A stretch of DNA of 9,470 bases from JAUNKE01 sp041853585 (lineage in GTDB: Bacteria > Bacillota > Clostridia > Peptostreptococcales > Filifactoraceae). Of this stretch, positions 5,420-9,470 are shown in pieces. The DNA lies in contig JBGZSM010000027.1 of the NCBI GenBank assembly GCA_041853585.1, forward strand, positions 1 through 9,470. The letters run 5' to 3'. The notes under the pieces were generated by a model. The model made no database searches and was not told the origin of the DNA. It was given only the letters and a program-made list of their open reading frames with translations. The position numbers and the translations under genes were made by a program. How positions within the stretch are numbered: position 1 is the first letter of the stretch; every line of letters starts with the position of its first letter.

Positions 5420-6067
5420 TTATACGGTCATCTTTTTCAAATCCGCAGGAATAATCAACTTCGCTTCGGTCGCTTCTTGAATTTGCTCAACGGTTACGCC
5501 TTCCGCAATCTCCCGAAGTACGATACCTTCCGGAGTCACTTCCATCACACCCATTTCGGTGATAATCATATTTACTTGCGCAGCCGCAGTCAATGGCAAT
5601 GTGCACTCTTTCAAAATTTTGTGCGCACCTTTTGCCGTATGCTCCATCGCAACGATAACTCTTTTCGCTCCGACAACAAGATCCATCGCTCCACCCATTC
5701 CCGGAACCATTTTGCCCGGAATCATCCAGTTTGCAAGATTTCCTTTTTCGTCAACCTGCAATGCACCAAGTACGGTCACATCCACATGGCCGCCACGAAT
5801 AATCATAAAGGATGTCGAAGAATCAAAGAACATACCGCCCGGATTAATTGTTACCGGCATTCCGCCCGCATTGACAATCATCGGATCTTCTTTACCTTCC
5901 GCCGGTGCCGGTCCAAGTCCTAAGAATCCGTTTTCGGATTGAAAAGTAATATCCATTCCCTCCGGAATATAATTTGCAACCATGGTCGGCATGCCTATCC
6001 CTAAATTTACTACATCCCCATCTTTAAGCTCTTTAGCAACTCGCTTTACTATCAGTTCTCTTGACAT
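5420..6067 (-). CDS. atoA: Short-chain acyl-CoA:acetate/acetoacetate CoA-transferase, beta subunit
   Basis: The catalytic beta subunit of a class I CoA-transferase (AtoA/CtfB/ScoB type), which moves CoA between acyl-CoAs and acids such as acetate, butyrate or acetoacetate. The 215 residues match the family length. The catalytic glutamate is in QSENGFLGLGP (Glu45); GIGMPTMV (23-30) and GGMPVTINPGGMFFDSS (68 onward) are also typical. The start ATG has GGAG upstream. It begins 8 bp after the alpha subunit gene and must be co-translated with it to form the alpha/beta enzyme. In anaerobes such enzymes serve butyrate or acetoacetate metabolism or amino acid fermentation. The exact acid cannot be told from sequence, so the symbol denotes the family rather than a proven substrate. 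A terminator follows about 60 bp downstream. Confidence 0.94.
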   Translation of the reverse strand: MSRELIVKRVAKELKDGDVVNLGIGMPTMVANYIPEGMDITFQSENGFLGLGPAPAEGKEDPMIVNAGGMPVTINPGGMFFDSSTSFMIIRGGHVDVTVLGALQVDEKGNLANWMIPGKMVPGMGGAMDLVVGAKRVIVAMEHTAKGAHKILKECTLPLTAAAQVNMIITEMGVMEVTPEGIVLREIAEGVTVEQIQEATEAKLIIPADLKKMTV

Positions 6068-6075
6068 ATTCTCTC

Positions 6076-6726
6076 CTATCCTTGCACAATATAATTTACA
6101 ACTGCTCCCGGTGTATGAACATCATCCGGGTCGATTTCACCCACTTCAACGATTTTGTCCGCTTGAACGATTACCGTATCCGCCGCCATCGCAATCAATG
6201 GGTTAAAGTTCTTAGTTGCTTTTGAATGAACAAGATTTCCTTTTTTATCAGCAATTGTTGCATACACAAGGGCGATGTCCGCCTTAAGTGGCGTTTCCAA
6301 AAGATATTCTTTTCCATCCACTGTGATTTTTTGCTTGCCTTCTTCAACGATTGTGCCAAGTCCGGTCGGAGTGAGTACGCCGCCAAGTCCGGCTCCCGCA
6401 CAACGAATTCGCTCTATCAAAGTTCCTTGAGGAACCAATGTCACTTGCATTTCGCCGGAGTTCATTTGGTTTCCGGTTTCTTTATTTGTTCCGACATGGC
6501 TTGCCATCGCATGTTTAACCTGCTTGTTTACAACCCATTTCCCAACGCCTCTATCTACAAAGCCGGTGTCATTTGCAATCAGAGTAATATTTTTCACTCC
6601 TTTTGCGACAATCGCATCAATCAATTTTTCCGGTGAGCCGGCTCCCAAAAATCCTCCCACCATAATCGTCATTCCATCCTTAACCAAATCAATCGCCTGG
6701 CTAAGCTCTACAACTTTATTTTTCAT
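6076..6726 (-). CDS. atoD: Short-chain acyl-CoA:acetate/acetoacetate CoA-transferase, alpha subunit
   Basis: The alpha subunit (AtoD/CtfA/ScoA type) of the same heteromeric CoA-transferase. Its 216 residues carry the N-terminal GGFLGAGSPEKL (24-35) CoA-transferase signature, the glycine-rich GAGLGGVLTPTGLGT (111-125) and the C-terminal ADKIVEVGEIDPDDVHTPG region. The ATG at 6726 is chosen because GGAGG lies 5 nt before it. An in-frame TTG at 6738 would add four residues that overlap this site. It is the first gene of the operon, with a clear promoter about 45 bp upstream. Together the subunits form one cytoplasmic enzyme. No thiolase, hydroxybutyryl-CoA dehydrogenase or acetoacetate decarboxylase is in the window, so pathway placement is inferred. 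Confidence 0.94.
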   Translation of the reverse strand: MKNKVVELSQAIDLVKDGMTIMVGGFLGAGSPEKLIDAIVAKGVKNITLIANDTGFVDRGVGKWVVNKQVKHAMASHVGTNKETGNQMNSGEMQVTLVPQGTLIERIRCAGAGLGGVLTPTGLGTIVEEGKQKITVDGKEYLLETPLKADIALVYATIADKKGNLVHSKATKNFNPLIAMAADTVIVQADKIVEVGEIDPDDVHTPGAVVNYIVQG

Positions 6727-6763
6727 TTTTACCTCCAAATATGTGAACGATAACGCTACTTTA

Positions 6764-6776
6764 ACAATGTTATTGT
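6764..6776. promoter_or_regulatory. Operator-like dyad overlapping the atoD -10 region
   Basis: A perfect inverted repeat, ACAAT-AAC-ATTGT on the minus strand, overlaps the -10 hexamer and the expected start site. This is a good position for a repressor, but no regulator is identifiable and the arms are AT-rich, so chance is possible. Confidence 0.35.
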
Positions 6777-6800
6777 ATCAATAGTTTTACCTTATTTCAA
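6772..6800 (-). promoter_or_regulatory. Promoter of the atoD-atoA operon
   Basis: Minus-strand TTGAAA (6795-6800), exactly 17 bp, then TACAAT (6772-6777). Each hexamer has one or two mismatches to the housekeeping consensus with ideal spacing. Transcription would start near 6765, giving a leader of about 40 nt to the ATG at 6726. Confidence 0.7.
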
Positions 6801-6851
6801 GCTTTTTTTTGATTTTCTTTAATAAATCCTTGTAAAAAGAAAAAATCTTAA

Positions 6852-6890
6852 TAAAAAATCCCGATACAAAGAAATTTACTCTGCATCGGG
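6852..6890 (-). terminator. Intrinsic terminator after fakA
   Basis: Minus-strand stem of 12 consecutive pairs (6879-6890 with 6860-6871), starting CCCGATGCAGAG, with two G-U pairs and a 7-nt loop. It is followed by AUUUUUU and lies 28 bp after the fakA stop codon. It separates the fakA operon from the CoA-transferase promoter. Confidence 0.92.
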
Positions 6891-6917
6891 AATTTTAATT
6901 TTCATCTATTCAGCCAT

Positions 6918-8531
6918 TTATTCAACGGAAACCAAGTAGTAATAAATCGGTTGTCCGCCGCACACGAGTTCGATATCCATATCGGGATAAATCGCTTCCA
7001 CTTTTTCTCTCATCGCTTCAGCATCTTCTTCCGAAACATCCTCTCCATAATACAGTGTGATGATGTCATCGTCGTCCGTCATTTTTTCAAGTAATTTCAA
7101 CACGGCATGCTCAATGGATTTTTCGCTGCATACTATATTGGAATCCGCAATTCCGATAATATCGCCGTCTTTGATTTCGATTCCGTTGGAGCTTGTATCA
7201 CGCACCGCATAGGTTACTTGTCCGGATTTGATATTTTGTTTCGCCTCCGTCATTGCCGCTTCGTTGGTCTTTACATCCGCATGCTCATCAAAAACCAACA
7301 TTCCTGCAATCGCCTGCGGAATAGTCTTCGTTTCAATGACGACTACATTTTTATCCGTTACGAGCTCCTTCGCCTGCTTAGCAGCCATAATGATGTTGGA
7401 GTTGTTCGGGAATATCAAAATATTTTCCGCATGAATTCCCTGAATCGCTTTGACAAAATCCTGCGTGCTCGGATTCATCGTCTGACCGCCTTCAATAACA
7501 TGGTCGACATGCAAATCTTTCATAATGCTTTCCATGCCCTTGCCCATGACGACGGAAATGATTCCGTATTTATTTTTTTTCTTCGGCGACGATTCCTGCG
7601 TCAACGCTTTTTGTTGCAGACGCATGTTTTCGATTTTGATTCTGTCCAATGCGCCGAAGCTGCCCGCAATCGCAAGCACCGCTCCCGGGTCGTTGGTGTG
7701 GATATGCGTCTTGATAATATTATCATCGCCGACCACTACCATGGAATCCCCCATCGCTTCGATTTTTGCACGAAGCACATCGGGCTCGATGTCCGCATCA
7801 ATTACCATAAACTCGGTACAATATCCGTATTTGATTTCTCCTTCAAAAATATGGATATCATTCGCCATAAACTCATCATAGTCGATTTGATTCGCTTCTT
7901 TACGCTCAACCATTTTGCCTTCAAAGCCGAGCACCGCACCTTCCAAGAAAGATACGAGACCTTTTCCGCCCGAGTCGACAACGCCGGCTTCCTTGAGCGC
8001 CTTGAGCAAATCCGGTGTGCGTGCGAGTGAATTTCTCGCCTCATCCAAGAGCTTGTTCAAGAATTCGCTCATCCCGATATTCGGATTTTGTTTTGACAAA
8101 TGCACCGCGAAACTCGATGTCTCTCGAATGACCGTCAAAATCGTTCCTTCCACCGGTTTCATTACAGCAGTGTACGCAACATTGGATGCCTCTTTCAATG
8201 CTTTCGCAAATGATTTGGCATCCAAATTCTCTTTGTTTTCAATTCCTTTTGCAAAACCTCTCAGAATTTGCGAGAGTATAACGCCCGAGTTTCCTCTTGC
8301 TCCCATCAGCGAACCTTTTGAAACGGCTTTTCCAATATTGGTCAACTCATTGCTCCGCTCCTTGTTCAACTCGGATATCGCCGATGCAATCGTAAGTGAC
8401 ATATTGGTTCCTGTGTCTCCATCCGGAACGGGAAATACATTGAGCTTGTCGATAATCGGTTTATCGTTGGTCAATTTATTCGCTCCGGACACAATCATTT
8501 CGCGTAGTAAAGCGCCATCTATTGTGTTCAT
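6918..8531 (-). CDS. fakA: Fatty acid kinase FakA (DAK2/DhaL domain protein, YloV family)
   Basis: A 537-residue cytoplasmic kinase subunit. In characterised Gram-positive relatives it phosphorylates fatty acids presented by a FakB (DegV-family) carrier, feeding exogenous fatty acids into phospholipids. The N-terminal DhaL/DAK2 domain (about 8-200) shows the Mg-ATP site PVPDGDTGTNMS (34-45), GSLMGARGNSGVILSQILRG (73-92), KPVEGTILTVIRET (125-138) and VVDSGGKGLV (184-193). A middle region and a C-terminal domain (about 310-537) follow, as in the family; length is normal (about 550). A CTGGAGG site precedes the ATG. It starts 13 bp after the Asp23/Gls24 gene, a pairing common in Bacillota. No fakB gene is in the window. 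The start and reading frame are intact, but translation may be affected if it is coupled to the broken upstream gene. Confidence 0.95.
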   Translation of the reverse strand: MNTIDGALLREMIVSGANKLTNDKPIIDKLNVFPVPDGDTGTNMSLTIASAISELNKERSNELTNIGKAVSKGSLMGARGNSGVILSQILRGFAKGIENKENLDAKSFAKALKEASNVAYTAVMKPVEGTILTVIRETSSFAVHLSKQNPNIGMSEFLNKLLDEARNSLARTPDLLKALKEAGVVDSGGKGLVSFLEGAVLGFEGKMVERKEANQIDYDEFMANDIHIFEGEIKYGYCTEFMVIDADIEPDVLRAKIEAMGDSMVVVGDDNIIKTHIHTNDPGAVLAIAGSFGALDRIKIENMRLQQKALTQESSPKKKNKYGIISVVMGKGMESIMKDLHVDHVIEGGQTMNPSTQDFVKAIQGIHAENILIFPNNSNIIMAAKQAKELVTDKNVVVIETKTIPQAIAGMLVFDEHADVKTNEAAMTEAKQNIKSGQVTYAVRDTSSNGIEIKDGDIIGIADSNIVCSEKSIEHAVLKLLEKMTDDDDIITLYYGEDVSEEDAEAMREKVEAIYPDMDIELVCGGQPIYYYLVSVE

Positions 8532-8544
8532 TTACATCCTCCAG

Positions 8545-8896
8545 TTATTTTTGTACTCTGACGCCCTTTACTGAAATTCCTATTTTTTGAACTTTGAACC
8601 CAGTTTGGCTTTCTAAATAATATTTTACAGTGTCTATAATGTTGTCAGCGACTGCCGAAATTTTTGTCCCATATTGAATGATAACCGACATCTCAATAAT
8701 GATTCTGTCCTCATCTAATATCACTTCGATTCCTTTAAAATCATTTTGTCTGGACAGCAGTTCGAACATCCCCTGCTTGTTTTTTGGAAGCCATTCCAAC
8801 CAAGCCATAGCATTCCGACGCTGCAACGCTTGCTATCTTCGCCACTACTTCTTTATTTACAGATATCGTTCCGTATTGATTTGTAGTATTTAACAT
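8545..8896 (-). pseudogene. Asp23/Gls24 family envelope stress response protein, frameshifted
   Basis: The ATG at 8896, with AAAGGAGG upstream (8901-8908), opens MLNTTNQYGTISVNKEVV... ECYGLVGMASK, the standard N-terminal half of an Asp23/Gls24 (DUF322) protein. That frame ends after 51 codons in a non-homologous tail. The family-typical second half (FELLSRQNDFKGIEV, MSVIIQYGTKIS, NIIDTVKYYLESQTGFKV, VKGVRV) continues in another frame to the stop at 8545. Deleting one A from the A6 run (T6 at 8780-8785 on the plus strand) restores a 116-residue protein of normal length reading MASKNKQGMFELL. The break is therefore a one-base insertion: a real mutation, a homopolymer error, or a slippage site. 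Members sit at the membrane or cell surface or in the cytoplasm and are tied to envelope stress or fatty acid metabolism; this one forms an operon with fakA. Confidence 0.88.
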
Positions 8897-8923
8897 AGTG
8901 CCTCCTTTGTAGTACATACTATC

Positions 8924-8957
8924 ATTATATTCTATCTTAAAAACCGATTTTATTCAA
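8924..8957 (-). promoter_or_regulatory. Weak candidate promoter for the Asp23-fakA operon
   Basis: An exact TATAAT on the minus strand (8924-8929) lies about 28 bp before the Asp23 ATG. The best -35-like hexamer, TTGAAT (8952-8957), is 22 bp away, too far for a standard promoter, and there is no TG extension. The -10 is credible by position; the -35 is doubtful. Confidence 0.35.
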
Positions 8958-9177
8958 GAAAGACTACTAAATTTGTATGAAATATTTGTGTAAAATGAAA
9001 ATCAGAGGCAATATCTTCGCTCATTATTAAAAAAGTAAGATAAAAATAAATTTCCTTTGTGAAAAATCCCAACCTGCTTTTTCAAATTTTGAACAAATCC
9101 CTTTTGAATTTTGACGAAAACAACTCCCCGTTCACAAATTCAATTATGATAGATGTGTAGAATTTTGTTAAAACAGA
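8958..9177. other. AT-rich intergenic stretch between divergent genes
   Basis: About 220 bp with no supported gene. The longest start-stop frames are near a dozen codons. A small dyad, TTCAAA-T-TTTGAA, is present but expected at this base composition. It separates the minus-strand Asp23-fakA operon from the plus-strand promoter. Confidence 0.5.
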
Positions 9178-9206
9178 TTGACAATGCACAACGCGATAAC
9201 TATAAT
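9178..9206 (+). promoter_or_regulatory. Consensus sigma-A type promoter for the right-edge gene
   Basis: TTGACA (9178-9183), a 17-bp spacer, then TATAAT (9201-9206). Both hexamers match the housekeeping consensus exactly and the spacing is ideal. AT-rich tracts lie upstream. Transcription would start near 9213 and run rightwards. It is the strongest-looking promoter in the window. Confidence 0.85.
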
Positions 9207-9212
9207 TCAAAT

Positions 9213-9428
9213 TAAATGACAAAAATTTTATCATCATAAAACAGCAATTCAAATAAACTGATTGGATAATCGAAAAATGCTTTGAGCACTCGATGCGATT
9301 TAAATTCTGAAATCCAAAGTTAAATTGAAATACGAAAATAAAAATCCATGATTTTATATTTTCGATGCTAAATCAAATTTCTATTTTGAGATTGAGGTAT
9401 GAAAATCCAATTTTGCAAAGGAGAATTT
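9213..9428 (+). other. Long 5' leader of the right-edge gene
   Basis: If the consensus promoter is used, the first gene lies behind a leader of about 215 nt. It contains a modest hairpin at 9269-9294 (ATCGA/TCGAT arms enclosing TGCT/AGCA) and a small dyad, AAAATC-CAT-GATTTT (9341-9355). No known riboswitch motif or terminator was recognised. An undetected small RNA or a second, closer promoter is possible. Confidence 0.4.
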
Positions 9429-9470
9429 ATGAGACCAACGAAAAAGAATTATACGACCCCGATACCTATA
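9429..9470 (+). CDS. Start of an unidentified gene, cut by the window edge
   Basis: The ATG at 9429 follows an AAAGGAG site at 6-7 nt and opens a frame of 14 codons to the window end (MRPTKKNYTTPIPI), with no stop. The strong ribosome binding site, the upstream consensus promoter and the divergent orientation support a real gene. Fourteen residues are too few to name a product; a basic N-terminus is all that can be seen. Confidence 0.65.
   Translation, partial: MRPTKKNYTTPIPI

Noticed and set aside
7107..8030. Plus-strand frame of 307 codons opposite fakA
   Set aside because: An antisense shadow of fakA: no ribosome binding site, no recognisable domain, and odd composition rich in Arg, His, Phe and Asp.
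8545..8826. A separate 93-codon gene starting MQRRNAMAW
   Set aside because: Its first residues are out-of-frame translation of the Asp23 N-terminal half; the gene starts at 8896 and is frameshifted.

Overview
The window looks like chromosomal DNA of an anaerobic, low-to-moderate GC Gram-positive bacterium of the Clostridia type. The grounds are AGGAGG-type ribosome binding sites before almost every gene, AT-rich spacers, factor-independent terminators, a fermentation-type CoA-transferase, and the Asp23/Gls24-FakA gene pair typical of Bacillota. I cannot name the genus. Every complete gene lies on the minus strand, so transcription runs right to left. Only a gene cut by the right edge is on the plus strand.

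Read in the direction of transcription, the layout is as follows. (1) An Asp23/Gls24 envelope-stress type gene (8545-8896), broken by a one-base frameshift in a run of six A, is followed by fakA (6918-8531) and a strong terminator. (2) A classical promoter drives the two subunits of a short-chain acyl-CoA:acetate/acetoacetate CoA-transferase (atoD, atoA; 5420-6726), ending at a terminator. (3) That terminator is one end of an intergenic unit of about 285 bp (copy R2, 5071-5358). The unit also holds a conserved 23-codon ORF, a folded segment and an extended -10 promoter. (4) A block follows with a remnant-like reading frame, a two-helix membrane protein, a RimJ/RimL-like acetyltransferase, a stretch with little coding signal, and a histidine phosphatase family enzyme. 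(5) A second copy of the intergenic unit (R1, 2208-2489) comes next. Its promoter sits directly in front of a GNAT acetyltransferase and the D-serine dehydratase dsdA (378-1703). (6) The last 377 bp are non-coding and end in a stem-loop at the left edge.

The most interesting structure is the R1/R2 pair. The two copies are direct repeats, about 96% identical over roughly 203 bp by hand alignment. They bracket about 2.6 kb of unrelated genes that look more AT-rich than the flanking housekeeping genes. Each copy works as a punctuation cassette: a terminator for the operon before it, a promoter for the operon after it. A simple reading is that CoA-transferase operon, unit, GNAT-dsdA was once contiguous and the three-gene block was inserted with duplication of the unit. 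Alternatively, the unit may be a dispersed, promoter-carrying repeat of this genome.

At the right edge, a promoter with exact consensus hexamers and ideal 17-bp spacing (9178-9206) precedes a leader of about 215 nt and the first 14 codons of an unidentified plus-strand gene. No CRISPR array, tRNA, rRNA, transposase or integrase gene was seen.
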